Of a stretch of DNA of 53,641 bases, positions 40,298 through 49,186 are shown in pieces (position 1 is the first letter of the stretch; the number at the start of each line of letters is the position of its first letter). The notes beneath the pieces were generated by a model. It saw nothing but the letters and a program-made list of their open reading frames with translations, was not told where the DNA came from and did no database searches. A program made the position numbers and the translations under genes. Source of the DNA: Comamonadaceae bacterium (lineage in GTDB: Bacteria; Pseudomonadota; Gammaproteobacteria; Burkholderiales; Burkholderiaceae_C); NCBI GenBank assembly GCA_027486495.1, contig JAIXOZ010000053.1, positions 1 to 53,641 on the forward strand, in the 5' to 3' direction.

Positions 40298-41254
40298 TCA
40301 AAGCGGCTTCTTAATCAAGTTGGCGATTTCGCCAACGATGCCCCGGCGGAAGGCAAGCACACAGATCACAAAGATCACGCCTTGCATGATGGTGACCCAG
40401 GCACCGAATTGGGCAAAATAGTTTTGCATGCTGACAATGACCGCAGCGCCAGCCACAGGGCCAAACAAGGTGCCCATGCCGCCCAACAAGGTCATCAACA
40501 CCACTTCGCCCGACATGGACCAATGCACATCGGTGAGGGAAGCGAGCTGAAACACCAGAGACTTGGTGGCACCTGCTGTGCCTGCGATGGCACCCGAGAT
40601 CACGAAGGCGAGCAGCTTGAACTTGTCGGTGTCGTAACCGAGCGATGTAGCGCGGTCCTGGTTCTCACGAATGGCTTTCAGAATTTGACCAAAAGGTGAA
40701 TGGATCACACGCCAGATGAACAAAAAGCCGAGAATAAAAATGGTGAACACAAACATGTACATGTTGGTGTTGTCGGCCAGGTCAAAGAGGCCAAACAAGT
40801 GGCCGCGAGGCACGCCTTGAATACCATCTTCGCCGCCCGTGAACGGCGCTTGCAAAGCAAAAAAGAAAATCATCTGAGCCAATGCCAGCGTGATCATGGC
40901 GAAGTAAATGCCCTGTCGGCGGATGGCCAGCGAGCCCACCACATAGGCCAACACCATCGAGCAAAGGGTGCCAAACAAAATCGCCAATTCAGGGGTTAAG
41001 CCCCACACTTTGGCAGCATGGGCCGCAGCGTAACCGGCTGTGCCCAAAAACATAGCATGTCCGAACGACAGCAAACCACCAAAGCCCAGCAACAAGTTAA
41101 AGGCACAGGCAAACAGGGCAAAGCACATCACCTTCATCAAAAAGATGGGGTAGAGCCAGATGGGCGCTATGGCAAACGCCAACACCATGATGGCAAAGGC
41201 GATCCAATGGGTTTTGGACGACGAGGACGCAGAGGCAATTGCAGAGTTCGACAT
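40298..41254 (-). CDS. livM: Branched-chain amino-acid-type ABC permease LivM
   Basis: The 318-residue membrane protein has about nine hydrophobic segments and the LivM segments LLLGFGGLLSFGHAMFLGTA, YFAMITLALAQMIFF and RENQDRATSLGYD (the ATPase-contact loop), plus GGMGTLFGPVAGA. It is the second permease of an ABC importer of the HAAT family. It is the last gene of the five-gene liv unit (livG-livF-livK-livH-livM reading along the minus strand) and begins 6 nt after livH. Confidence 0.93.
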   Translation of the reverse strand: MSNSAIASASSSSKTHWIAFAIMVLAFAIAPIWLYPIFLMKVMCFALFACAFNLLLGFGGLLSFGHAMFLGTAGYAAAHAAKVWGLTPELAILFGTLCSMVLAYVVGSLAIRRQGIYFAMITLALAQMIFFFALQAPFTGGEDGIQGVPRGHLFGLFDLADNTNMYMFVFTIFILGFLFIWRVIHSPFGQILKAIRENQDRATSLGYDTDKFKLLAFVISGAIAGTAGATKSLVFQLASLTDVHWSMSGEVVLMTLLGGMGTLFGPVAGAAVIVSMQNYFAQFGAWVTIMQGVIFVICVLAFRRGIVGEIANLIKKPL

Positions 41255-41260
41255 GGCGTT

Positions 41261-42145
41261 TTACTTCTGGGTACCGAACAGGCCGGCGGGCTTGATGAGC
41301 AGAACGATGGTCATGATCACAAAGATCACGGTGGCCGAAGCCTCGGGGTAAAACACCTTGGTCAGGCCTTCAATAAGGCCCAAGCCAAATCCGGTAACAA
41401 TGGCACCCATGATGGATCCCATGCCGCCAATCACAACCACCGCAAAAACCACAATGATCAAGTCAGCTCCCATGGTGGGATTGACCTGGTAAATGGGCGC
41501 AGCCATGACACCGGCCAAGGCGGCCAAACCGACGCCGAAACCATAGGTCAAGGTGATCATGCGTGGCACGTTGATGCCAAAGGATTGAACCAGACTGGGG
41601 TTTTCAGTGGCTGCCCTTAAATAAGCACCCAGTTTAGTGCGCTCGATCACATACCAAGTGGCCAAACAAACCACCAGCGAAGCCACGATGACCCAGGCTC
41701 TGTACTTGGGCAAGAACATGAAGCCCAAATTAATGCCGCCTTTGAAAATTTCTGGCACAGGATAGGGCATACCAGAAGAGCCAAACTCATGCCGGAACAA
41801 GCCTTGAATGATCAGCGCCAATCCAAAGGTGAGCAGCAGACCATAAAGGTGGTCGAGTTTGTAGAGTTGTTTGAGCATGGTGCGCTCAATCAACATGCCC
41901 GTTGCGCCCACCAAAAAAGGTGTGACGATCAGGGCCACCCAGTAGTTCATGCCCAGCATGTTCATGCCGAGGTAAGCCACAAAGGCGCCCAGCATGTACT
42001 GGGCGCCATGGGTGAAGTTGATGATATTGAGCAGGCCGAAGATCACCGCCAATCCCAGAGAGAGCAGCGCATAAAACGAACCATTGATCAATCCGATCAG
42101 CAATTGCCCAAACAGGGCTCCTGAGGGAACGCCAAAAATTTCCAT
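41261..42145 (-). CDS. livH: Branched-chain amino-acid-type ABC permease LivH
   Basis: The 294-residue membrane protein carries LivH features: GLINGSFYALLSLGLAVIFG, NIINFTHGAQYMLGAFVAY near the N-terminus, RAATENPSLVQSFGINV (ATPase contact loop) and VIGGMGSIMGAIVTGFGLGL. It forms the channel with LivM. It lies 33 bp after livK and is followed by livM. The substrate may be an amino acid, amide or urea; family alone does not decide. Confidence 0.93.
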   Translation of the reverse strand: MEIFGVPSGALFGQLLIGLINGSFYALLSLGLAVIFGLLNIINFTHGAQYMLGAFVAYLGMNMLGMNYWVALIVTPFLVGATGMLIERTMLKQLYKLDHLYGLLLTFGLALIIQGLFRHEFGSSGMPYPVPEIFKGGINLGFMFLPKYRAWVIVASLVVCLATWYVIERTKLGAYLRAATENPSLVQSFGINVPRMITLTYGFGVGLAALAGVMAAPIYQVNPTMGADLIIVVFAVVVIGGMGSIMGAIVTGFGLGLIEGLTKVFYPEASATVIFVIMTIVLLIKPAGLFGTQK

Positions 42146-42178
42146 GACGGTGACTTTGGTTAACTCAAAACAAAGGGC

Positions 42179-43393
42179 TTACTTCTTGACCAGCGGGCAT
42201 TCGCTCTCGGACAAGGGGCGGAATGCCTCATTGGCCGGGATCGTGGCAACCAGCTTGTAATAGTCATACGGGCCTTTGGACTCGGATGGCTTTTTCACCT
42301 GGAACAAATAAGCAGGGTGAATTTTGCGACCGTCAGGACGCACACTGCCCTTGCCAAACAAGATGTCATCGGTGGGCAGCTCTTTCATCTTGGCAGCCAC
42401 TTTGGAGCCGTCATCGGTCTTGGCGGCTTCAACGGCCTTGAGATAATGGATCACGCTGGAGTACACACCGGCCTGAACCATCGAGGGGTGCTTACCGCCA
42501 TTGGCCGCTGCAAAACGCTTGGTCCAAGCGCGGGTCTGATCATTCAGATCCCAATAGAAGGTCTCGGTCAACATCAGGCCTTGCGCCACGTTCAAACCCA
42601 AGGAGTGGATGTCGGGCAAGAAAACCAGCATGCCGGCCAGGTTTTGGCCACCACGGGTGATGCCGAACTCAGCCGCTTGCTTGATCGAGTTGGTGGTGTC
42701 GCCACCTGCATTGGCCAAACCAATGATCTTGGCTTTAGAGGCTTGCGCTTGCAGCAAGAAAGAGGAGAAGTCTTGCGTCGGGAAAGGTGTGCGCACTTTG
42801 CCCACCACTTTACCGCCGTTTTTCAGCACCACGGCCTCTGTGTCACGCTCCAGGGCGTGGCCGAAAGCGTAGTCGGCAGTCAAGAAGAACCAAGTGTCAC
42901 CACCGCTTTTGACAATGGCTTTGCCGGTACCGTTGGCCAGCATCCATGTGTCATAAGCCCAGTGGATGGTGTTGGCGTTGCAAGCCTTGCCAGACAGGTC
43001 GGAAGTGGCCGAGCCGGAGTTGACATGCAACTTGCCCTTGTCGCTGGCGATTTTGGCAACGGCCAAACCCACCGAAGATGTGGGCACGTCGGCGATCATG
43101 TCCACCTTGTCGGTGTCAAACCACTGGCGTGCCACGTTGGACCCCACATCGGGCTTGTTTTGGTGGTCAGCACCCACCACTTCAATTTTGAGCTTGGAAC
43201 CGGTGGCCTTGACGTAGTCTTCGACGGCCATGCGGGCAGCCGACAAAGAACCCGGCCCGGTGATGTCCGAGTACAGGCCCGACATGTCGTTGAGCACCCC
43301 GATCTTGACGATGCCATCAGAAATCTGGGCTTGCGCCGCACCGCCCAATACACAGCCAGCTGCAGCGGCAATCGAGAGAAGTTTGCGTTTCAT
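42179..43393 (-). CDS. ABC transporter substrate-binding protein (LivK-like, Peripla_BP_6)
   Basis: The 404-residue protein has a signal peptide (LLSIAAAAGCVLGGAAQA, cleaved near 22) and the type I periplasmic binding fold with IVKIGVLNDMSGLYSDITGP, the VARQWFDTDKVDMIADV segment, and YAFGHALERDTEAVV. It delivers the substrate to LivHM. Members of this group include binding proteins for amino acids, aromatic acids and other small organics, so the ligand is not named here. RBS AGGAG precedes the ATG; livF lies 22 bp upstream. Confidence 0.9.
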   Translation of the reverse strand: MKRKLLSIAAAAGCVLGGAAQAQISDGIVKIGVLNDMSGLYSDITGPGSLSAARMAVEDYVKATGSKLKIEVVGADHQNKPDVGSNVARQWFDTDKVDMIADVPTSSVGLAVAKIASDKGKLHVNSGSATSDLSGKACNANTIHWAYDTWMLANGTGKAIVKSGGDTWFFLTADYAFGHALERDTEAVVLKNGGKVVGKVRTPFPTQDFSSFLLQAQASKAKIIGLANAGGDTTNSIKQAAEFGITRGGQNLAGMLVFLPDIHSLGLNVAQGLMLTETFYWDLNDQTRAWTKRFAAANGGKHPSMVQAGVYSSVIHYLKAVEAAKTDDGSKVAAKMKELPTDDILFGKGSVRPDGRKIHPAYLFQVKKPSESKGPYDYYKLVATIPANEAFRPLSESECPLVKK

Positions 43394-43415
43394 GGTTTAG
43401 TCTCCTGGTTAAAAA

Positions 43416-44126
43416 TCAGACGCCGAGGTACTCGCTGAGCATGCCCATCTTCTCGGGAAGTTCAGCCGAGGTGAAGCCCTGAACAATTTGTCCATGCTCC
43501 ATCACGTAAAAGCGATCGGCCAATGGCGCGGCAAAGCGGAAGTTTTGCTCCACCATGATGATGGTGTAGCCCTTGGCCTTGAGTGCCTTGATCATGCGCG
43601 CCAGTGCCTGCACGATGACCGGTGCCAAGCCTTCAGAGATTTCGTCGAGCAACAAAAACCTGGCACCCGTGCGCAAAATGCGCCCTACTGCCAGCATTTG
43701 CTGCTCACCACCCGACAGGCGCGTGCCTGGGCTGGAGCGGCGCTCCAGCAAATTGGGGAACATCTCGTAGATTTCATCCAAGCTCATGCCGCCACTGGCG
43801 ATCACTGGAGGAAGCAAGAGGTTTTCTTCGCAGGTGAGCGAAGCAAAAATGCCACGCTCTTCCGGGCAATAACCGATACCCAATTTGGCAATTTGGTGCG
43901 GTGCCATGTTGACCGACTCGGTGCCATTGATGGTGATGGTGCCCGTGCGCCTGCCGACCAGGCCCAAAATGGATTTGAGTGTGGTGGTGCGGCCTGCACC
44001 GTTGCGCCCCAGCAGGGTCACCACTTCGCCTTCGTTGACAGTCAGATCCACCCCGTGCAGGATGTGCGACTCGCCGTACCAAGCGTGCAGGTTGCTGATG
44101 CGCAAAAATTCTTGGGACTCAGCCAT
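43416..44126 (-). CDS. livF: Branched-chain amino-acid-type ABC ATPase LivF, Arg in Walker A
   Basis: The 236-residue ATPase has Walker A GRNGAGRTT (40-48), signature LSGGEQQML and Walker B FLLLDEISEGLAPV. The catalytic Walker A lysine is replaced by Arg46, as seen in some LivF proteins of this order. Its ATG (44126) overlaps the end of livG by 8 nt. It pairs with LivG to energise LivHM; in such heterodimers one ATPase site can be weakened. Other motifs are intact. Confidence 0.9.
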   Translation of the reverse strand: MAESQEFLRISNLHAWYGESHILHGVDLTVNEGEVVTLLGRNGAGRTTTLKSILGLVGRRTGTITINGTESVNMAPHQIAKLGIGYCPEERGIFASLTCEENLLLPPVIASGGMSLDEIYEMFPNLLERRSSPGTRLSGGEQQMLAVGRILRTGARFLLLDEISEGLAPVIVQALARMIKALKAKGYTIIMVEQNFRFAAPLADRFYVMEHGQIVQGFTSAELPEKMGMLSEYLGV

Positions 44127-44895
44127 GGGCTCCCTCCAGCTGGTTGTCGGCAGTGCCCATGTAGGCTTCGAGCACTTGGGGGTTTTGTGAAACCACGGCG
44201 TAGGGTCCTTCGGCAATCACTTGGCCGCGCTGCAAGACACTGATGGTGTCGGCAATTTTGGCTACCACATTCATGTTGTGCTCCACCATCAAAATGGTGC
44301 GGTTGGCGCTGACTTTTTTGATCAATTGGGTGACGCGATCTACGTCTTCGTGACCCATGCCTTGTGTGGGCTCGTCGAGCAGCATCAACTCGGGCTCCAT
44401 GGCCAGTGTGGTGGCAATCTCCAGCGCACGTTTGCGACCGTAAGGCAGCTCGACTGCCGTCAAATCGGCCATGTCTTGCAGATCCACCTCGGCCAACAAT
44501 TGCATGGCACGCTCATTCAAGCCATCGAGCACGCGCTCTGAGCGCCAAAACTGCATGGATAAACCCGCGCTGCGTTGCAACGCAATGCGCACGTTTTCCA
44601 CCACCGTGAGGTTAGGAAAGGTGGCTGAAATTTGGAAAGACCGTACGATGCCACGGCGTGCAATCTGTGCGGGCTTTTCACCCGTGATGTCTTTGTCGTT
44701 GAACAAAATTTTGCCGCTCGTGGGGATCAAAAATTTGGTCAACAAATTGAAGACCGTCGTCTTGCCCGCACCATTGGGGCCGATTAGCGCGTGGATCTGT
44801 CCGCGTTTGACCTGCAAGTTAACGCCATTGACGGCGACAAATCCTTTGAACTCTTTGATGAGGTCTCGGGTTTCCAAAATGAATTCTTGGCTCAT
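44119..44895 (-). CDS. livG: Branched-chain amino-acid-type ABC ATPase LivG
   Basis: The 258-residue ATPase has a canonical Walker A GPNGAGKTT (about 38-46), the LivG insert RSFQISATFPNLTVVENVRI, the variant signature LPYGRKRALEIA, Walker B LMLLDEPTQGM and the switch histidine in MVEHNMNVV. ATG 44895 is chosen because family similarity begins with MSQEFILETRDL; an in-frame upstream start exists. It is the first gene of the liv unit. Confidence 0.9.
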   Translation of the reverse strand: MSQEFILETRDLIKEFKGFVAVNGVNLQVKRGQIHALIGPNGAGKTTVFNLLTKFLIPTSGKILFNDKDITGEKPAQIARRGIVRSFQISATFPNLTVVENVRIALQRSAGLSMQFWRSERVLDGLNERAMQLLAEVDLQDMADLTAVELPYGRKRALEIATTLAMEPELMLLDEPTQGMGHEDVDRVTQLIKKVSANRTILMVEHNMNVVAKIADTISVLQRGQVIAEGPYAVVSQNPQVLEAYMGTADNQLEGAHG

Positions 44896-45013
44896 GTGGG
44901 TGTCTCGGTTTCTTTCATCAGCAACCAACCAACAGGTGATTTCAAATCACAGCAATTTCGCAGTTGACGCATTCTGCAGAGCAAATGTCAGTTTGGTGTC
45001 ATGGTTATCCCGG

Positions 45014-45056
45014 GGTTTGTCCCCCAAGTGTCTGCTGCGGGGGCAAACACCTTTCA
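45014..45056. promoter_or_regulatory. Imperfect inverted repeat between the AMP-ligase gene and livG
   Basis: GGTTTGTCCCCC and GGGGGCAAACACC pair with one bulge around a 13-nt loop. There is no T run, so its role as terminator of the AMP-dependent ligase transcript or promoter element for livG is open. The 191-bp gap 44896-45086 holds nothing else I can name. Confidence 0.35.
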
Positions 45057-45086
45057 GCTCACCGAGTATTCATTGCGTTGTAACAG

Positions 45087-46616
45087 TTAAGCGTTTATTT
45101 GCAGAGTTTGCGCGTCCTGCGCACGCAACTCGGTTTTCAGCACCTTGCCGTAATTGTTTTTAGGCAAGGCTTGGACAAAGTGGTAATGCTTGGGCCGCTT
45201 GAAACGCGCCACATGGTCCAAGCAGTGCGCGTCCAACTCGTTGGCACTCAGGGGTTGGCGGCACACCACAAACGCCACCACCACCTCGCCCCACTCGGGG
45301 TCAGGCCTGCCAATCACCGACACCTCGGCCACCTGCGGGTGCGTCAGCAAGGCTTCTTCGACTTCGCGGGGGTAAATGTTGGTGCCGCCGCTGATCACCA
45401 TGTCCTTGGAACGGTCGAGCAGGGTCAGGTAACCATCGGCATCCAGCCGCCCCACATCGCCCGTTTGCAACCAACCGTCGCGTATGGCTTTGGCGGTGGC
45501 CTGCGGGTCCCGCCAATAACCCGCCATGACCAGTTCGCTGCGCACGCAAATCTCGCCCACTTCACCCACGGGCAAGCTCGCACCCAACTCGTCGCCAATC
45601 TTCAGCTCGACCATGGCCTGTGCATGCCCGACCGAAGCCAGCCGCTCGCGGTAACGCGGGTGGGTGGTGTCCAGCACATCGCTCTTGGGCAGTACGCTGA
45701 TGGTCATGGGGCATTCGCCTTGGCCATAAATTTGCGCAAAGTGCGGGCCAATGACCTGCAAAGCTTCTTCGATGTCGGCCAGGTACATGGGGCCGCCGCC
45801 ATAGACGATGGTGGCCAGGCCCTGCGGCCGCTCGGGCAAGGTGCGCGCCGCATCCACCAGCCGCCGCACCATGGTGGGTGCTGCAAAAAATGAAGCCCGC
45901 TGCCAGTACTCAGCCAGCGCCAAGGCTTCATGCGGGTCAAAGCCGTCCGAGCGCGGCACCACGTTCAGCCCAGCGTTCAGCACATAAGGCAAGTGGTACA
46001 TGCCGCCACCGTGTGACAGTGGCGCAGGGTGCAGCATGGTGTCGCCACGTTCCACCGATTGCACTGTGGCGAAATACGCCATCGTGCAGCCGCTCAGTTG
46101 GCGGGCACACAGCACCACACCCTTGGGCCTGCCGGTGGTGCCGCTGGTGTAGAACAACCAGACCGGGTCGTCGTCGCTTCGTTCTTGCAAAGGCAGCTTT
46201 GGCCCTTCGGCTTGCAGCATGAATGTGGTGTTGGCCTTAACAGCTGTACCCACACCCAGTTCGCGCAGCGCTTGTGTGAAAGGCTGCTCCCGTTTGCTGT
46301 CGCAAAAAGCGATGCGCGCTTCGCTGTGCTGAGCAATCCACGCCGCTTCGCGTTCGTGCAGTTTGGCGTTGACAGGCACCGCCACCGCACCCGCCCACCA
46401 GATGCCCCATAGCAGAGGCAAATACTCGGGTGTGTTGTACAGAAAAAGCACCACGCGGTCGCCGGGCTGCACACCTTGTGCGTGCAGCCAACTGGCCGTG
46501 CGGGCAGCACGGCGTGCGAATTCGCCGTAATCGCACCAGACATCGGTGCCGTGCGCGATGGCCGCTTGTTGCGGGTAACGTTCGGCGGTGCGCGCCAACC
46601 AAAAAGCGATGTTCAT
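45087..46616 (-). CDS. AMP-dependent acyl-CoA synthetase
   Basis: The 509-residue enzyme has the ANL-family core motifs: P-loop LFYTSGTTGRPKGVVL, IYGQGECPMT, LQTGDVGRLDADGYLTLLDR, KDMVISGGTNIYPREVEEAL and the C-terminal LPKNNYGKVLK with the catalytic lysine. It activates a carboxylic acid to its CoA thioester. Substrate class is not clear, though the layout fits fatty or aromatic acids. It is the last gene of a three-gene minus-strand cluster (desaturase, SDR, ligase). ATG 46616 begins MNIAFWLARTAERYP, as in the family. Confidence 0.88.
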   Translation of the reverse strand: MNIAFWLARTAERYPQQAAIAHGTDVWCDYGEFARRAARTASWLHAQGVQPGDRVVLFLYNTPEYLPLLWGIWWAGAVAVPVNAKLHEREAAWIAQHSEARIAFCDSKREQPFTQALRELGVGTAVKANTTFMLQAEGPKLPLQERSDDDPVWLFYTSGTTGRPKGVVLCARQLSGCTMAYFATVQSVERGDTMLHPAPLSHGGGMYHLPYVLNAGLNVVPRSDGFDPHEALALAEYWQRASFFAAPTMVRRLVDAARTLPERPQGLATIVYGGGPMYLADIEEALQVIGPHFAQIYGQGECPMTISVLPKSDVLDTTHPRYRERLASVGHAQAMVELKIGDELGASLPVGEVGEICVRSELVMAGYWRDPQATAKAIRDGWLQTGDVGRLDADGYLTLLDRSKDMVISGGTNIYPREVEEALLTHPQVAEVSVIGRPDPEWGEVVVAFVVCRQPLSANELDAHCLDHVARFKRPKHYHFVQALPKNNYGKVLKTELRAQDAQTLQINA

Positions 46617-46650
46617 GTGAGTGAGGCAGGTAGGTGATGCGATCAGTCGA

Positions 46651-47433
46651 CTAGACCAGGACCATGCCACCATCGAGCAAGATGGACTGCCCTGTCATGC
46701 CGCGTGATTCATGAGATCCCAGGTAGACCGCCAGGGCCGCGATTTCGTCCGGGTTCAGCACCCGCCCCAGCGGCACCCGCGCCAGTGCGGCCTTGACCAT
46801 GTCGTCCCCGCTCATGCCGGAGCTTTGGGCCACCTGGGCTTTCAGCGTTTCCACCATGTCGGTCTGCACGAATCCGGGGCAGATCGCGTTCACGGTAACC
46901 GCGTGCGGGCTGGCCTCGAGCGCCACGCAGCGCGTCAGGCCCACCACCGCGTGCTTGCTCACGTTGTAGGCCGACTGGTTGCGCGAGCCCCATTTGCCCG
47001 CCGTGGAGGCGATGTTGACGATGCGCCCGTGGCGCCGCGCCTGCATGCCCGGCAGGCAGGCCTGCATGAAGTGCAGCACGCCAAACAGGTTCACATCGAG
47101 CATGTCCTGAAAATCTTGCGGCGCGTAGTCAAGGAACGACTTGGCCCGGTACACCCCCGCGTTGTTGACCAGCACATCGACGCGTCCAAAGCGCTCTTCC
47201 ACTTGCGCCACAGCCGCAAAGCAGGCGTCACGCTCGGTCACGTTCAGGCCCAAAGTCATGATGCGCTCTTCAGGCAAACCTAAGCTGTCCTTGACCTCCT
47301 GCAAGCGTGGCGTGTCGGTCGCAATCAGGCACAGGCTGGCGCCTTCGGCCGCATAGGCCTCGGCAATCGCGCGGCCGATGCCACGGCTGGCCCCGGTCAC
47401 GATGGCCACTTGTTGGTCGAGTCGGTGTGGCAT
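46651..47433 (-). CDS. Short-chain dehydrogenase/reductase
   Basis: The 260-residue protein has the SDR cofactor motif TGASRGIG (13-20), NNAG (89-92) and the catalytic triad Ser142, Tyr155 and Lys159 (YNVSK). The C-terminal GQSILLDGGMVLV is typical of classical SDRs. The ATG at 47433 has AAGGA upstream. It is 34 bp before the acyl-CoA ligase and 25 bp after the desaturase gene, so the three enzymes probably act on one lipid or acyl substrate. Confidence 0.87.
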   Translation of the reverse strand: MPHRLDQQVAIVTGASRGIGRAIAEAYAAEGASLCLIATDTPRLQEVKDSLGLPEERIMTLGLNVTERDACFAAVAQVEERFGRVDVLVNNAGVYRAKSFLDYAPQDFQDMLDVNLFGVLHFMQACLPGMQARRHGRIVNIASTAGKWGSRNQSAYNVSKHAVVGLTRCVALEASPHAVTVNAICPGFVQTDMVETLKAQVAQSSGMSGDDMVKAALARVPLGRVLNPDEIAALAVYLGSHESRGMTGQSILLDGGMVLV

Positions 47434-47458
47434 GTACTCAGTCCTTGTTTTGAAGCGG

Positions 47459-48436
47459 TCAGATGAGTGCAGCGCGTTTGCGTTGATTGCCTGACTTGCC
47501 GTGATCGGGGTCGTTGTTCGGGTTGGACACCGCTTGGCGCAGCACGGCCACATAACCCGGTGCCAACTCCATGCGGGGGCCAAAGCCTTGTGCGATCAGC
47601 ATGCGGTGCGCAGCGGGCAGCTTCCAGCAGGGCGTGAACACAAACAGGTGGTGTTCCAAGTGGTAGTTCACCCAGTAGGGGGCCAGCACCATGCGCATGC
47701 CCCAATTCGTCAGCGTGGTGCGCGTGTTGCGCAGGCGGTCATCGTTGTCGCCCACCACCGCGTGCTCAGCGATGTTGCGAACGCGGCTGATGACTTGGTA
47801 CCAGGTCAGCAAAGGCAGCAGCCACAAGGCAAAGTAAGCCCACCACACGCCAGCGGCCGTCGTGATGGCCAAGATCACCAAGTTGCTGAGCAAGAAGTAT
47901 TTTTCGGCTTGGAACAGATTTTTCCAGCGCTGCAAACGGCTGGGGTCGTTCCCCATTTCCATGCGGAAAAACTCCATGCGCCGCTGGTAGCCCGTGATGC
48001 CCAGAATGTCTCGCCGCATCTTGCGCCAGAAGCTTTGTCGGGTGATCGGAAAAGGCGCCGACAAAATCAGGTCGGGGTCTTCGGTTTGCTGCGTATGGCG
48101 GTGGTGACTCAGGTGGTAGGGGCGGTACAGCGTGAGGCTTGCGCCCACCGGCCAGCCACACAAAAACGCGCCCAGCGTGTCATTGAGTCGGGTGTTTTTG
48201 AACAAGGCGCGGTGCGCCGCATCGTGCATCAAAATCGCCAGCCCCAACTGCCTGCCGCCAATCACGACCACGGCGACGATGAAGCTCAAGGGGTTGGGCC
48301 AAACGATGAAGAATGCCATGGCCAATGCGATCACGCCCCAAGCGTGCAGCACCAGGTACGCACCCATCCAGTCCGAGCGTTCGCGTAAAAAAGCGTCTTG
48401 CTCCGGGCTGAGGCTGGGTTGGGTATCGGTGGTCAT
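47459..48436 (-). CDS. Membrane fatty-acid desaturase-like di-iron enzyme
   Basis: The 325-residue membrane protein has the three histidine clusters of the membrane desaturase/hydroxylase family: HDAAH (71-75), HLSHHRH (108-114) and HLEHH (259-263). About four membrane segments surround them. These enzymes introduce double bonds or hydroxyl groups into lipid chains, using iron and a redox partner not encoded here. ATG 48436 gives a typical start; an in-frame ATG exists at 48487. It heads the desaturase-SDR-ligase cluster. Confidence 0.85.
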   Translation of the reverse strand: MTTDTQPSLSPEQDAFLRERSDWMGAYLVLHAWGVIALAMAFFIVWPNPLSFIVAVVVIGGRQLGLAILMHDAAHRALFKNTRLNDTLGAFLCGWPVGASLTLYRPYHLSHHRHTQQTEDPDLILSAPFPITRQSFWRKMRRDILGITGYQRRMEFFRMEMGNDPSRLQRWKNLFQAEKYFLLSNLVILAITTAAGVWWAYFALWLLPLLTWYQVISRVRNIAEHAVVGDNDDRLRNTRTTLTNWGMRMVLAPYWVNYHLEHHLFVFTPCWKLPAAHRMLIAQGFGPRMELAPGYVAVLRQAVSNPNNDPDHGKSGNQRKRAALI

Positions 48437-48537
48437 GGCAAGTTCATGGGCAAAGATACAGATCTTGTACCCGGAGACCTGCACCAACAGTCACAGGCGT
48501 GACCACTCAATGCAGGCGTCAATCGATGCGACAAAGT

Positions 48538-48572
48538 GTCTGGCAGGGCTGTCAACACCAGCCCTGCCAGAC
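48538..48572 (-). terminator. 14-bp-arm perfect hairpin after the DUF1185 gene
   Basis: GTCTGGCAGGGCTG (48538-48551) and CAGCCCTGCCAGAC (48559-48572) are exact reverse complements around a 7-nt loop. It lies 17 bp after the DUF1185 stop, at the end of the catabolic operon. Only a short ACTTTG follows on the minus strand, so the T run is poor, but the stem is very stable. Confidence 0.65.
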
Positions 48573-48588
48573 TGGCTACACAGGCGAT

Positions 48589-49167
48589 TCAGCGCTGACC
48601 GTCGTGGACCGAAACGGCTTCTTTGGTCAAGCCACCCAGTCGCGAGTGAATGCGGCCCCCCGTTCCCATGACCAAGGCAAACAGAATTTCATTGGGTCGA
48701 GGCGCATCTTGAATACCCACTTCCATGCTGTTGAAGTGGCTGCGCACATAGCAAGCGTGGATGTAATGCACAGGAACCATCAAACGATACCCAGCGCTGG
48801 CGACCACTTTGCTGGCAGGGACGATGGCTTTGGGATCACCCAACAAAGACCGCATCGCCCACCCCCCTGCCTCATGCCACACAGCGCCGTGTTCCATCTC
48901 GCCGTTGACACCAACGATGGCCGCTTTGCTGTAAACCTCGATGTTGTCTTTGCCCAATGTGTCAATCAGCTCCTGCGCCAACAACGTCCCCAAAGACCTG
49001 AGTTCGGCCATGAAGGGCATGAGGTCGGGTTCATAACGGCCTGCGTAGGGGTTTTGAATCACTGCACAGGCTGCGGCAAGTTTCAAGGGTTGGTCTGAGA
49101 GGGGTCCACCTTCGTGGTAAGTGTTTTCGATGGTCAGACTGCGTTTGCGAATGTTGATGAGGGACAT
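48589..49167 (-). CDS. DUF1185 protein (annotated in databases as amino acid synthesis family)
   Basis: The 192-residue protein has the DUF1185 look: LKLAAACAVIQNPYAGRYEP near the N-terminus, GVNGEMEHGAVWHEAGGWAM in the middle and YIHACYVRSHFNSMEV with RPNEILFALVMGTGGRIHSR near the end. The biochemical role is not established. It is the last gene of the six-gene minus-strand operon and starts 19 bp after the Bug-type binding protein gene. Often found beside tripartite-transport binding proteins and catabolic genes. Confidence 0.8.
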   Translation of the reverse strand: MSLINIRKRSLTIENTYHEGGPLSDQPLKLAAACAVIQNPYAGRYEPDLMPFMAELRSLGTLLAQELIDTLGKDNIEVYSKAAIVGVNGEMEHGAVWHEAGGWAMRSLLGDPKAIVPASKVVASAGYRLMVPVHYIHACYVRSHFNSMEVGIQDAPRPNEILFALVMGTGGRIHSRLGGLTKEAVSVHDGQR

Positions 49168-49186
49168 GGTTAGATTGGGTGTGACT

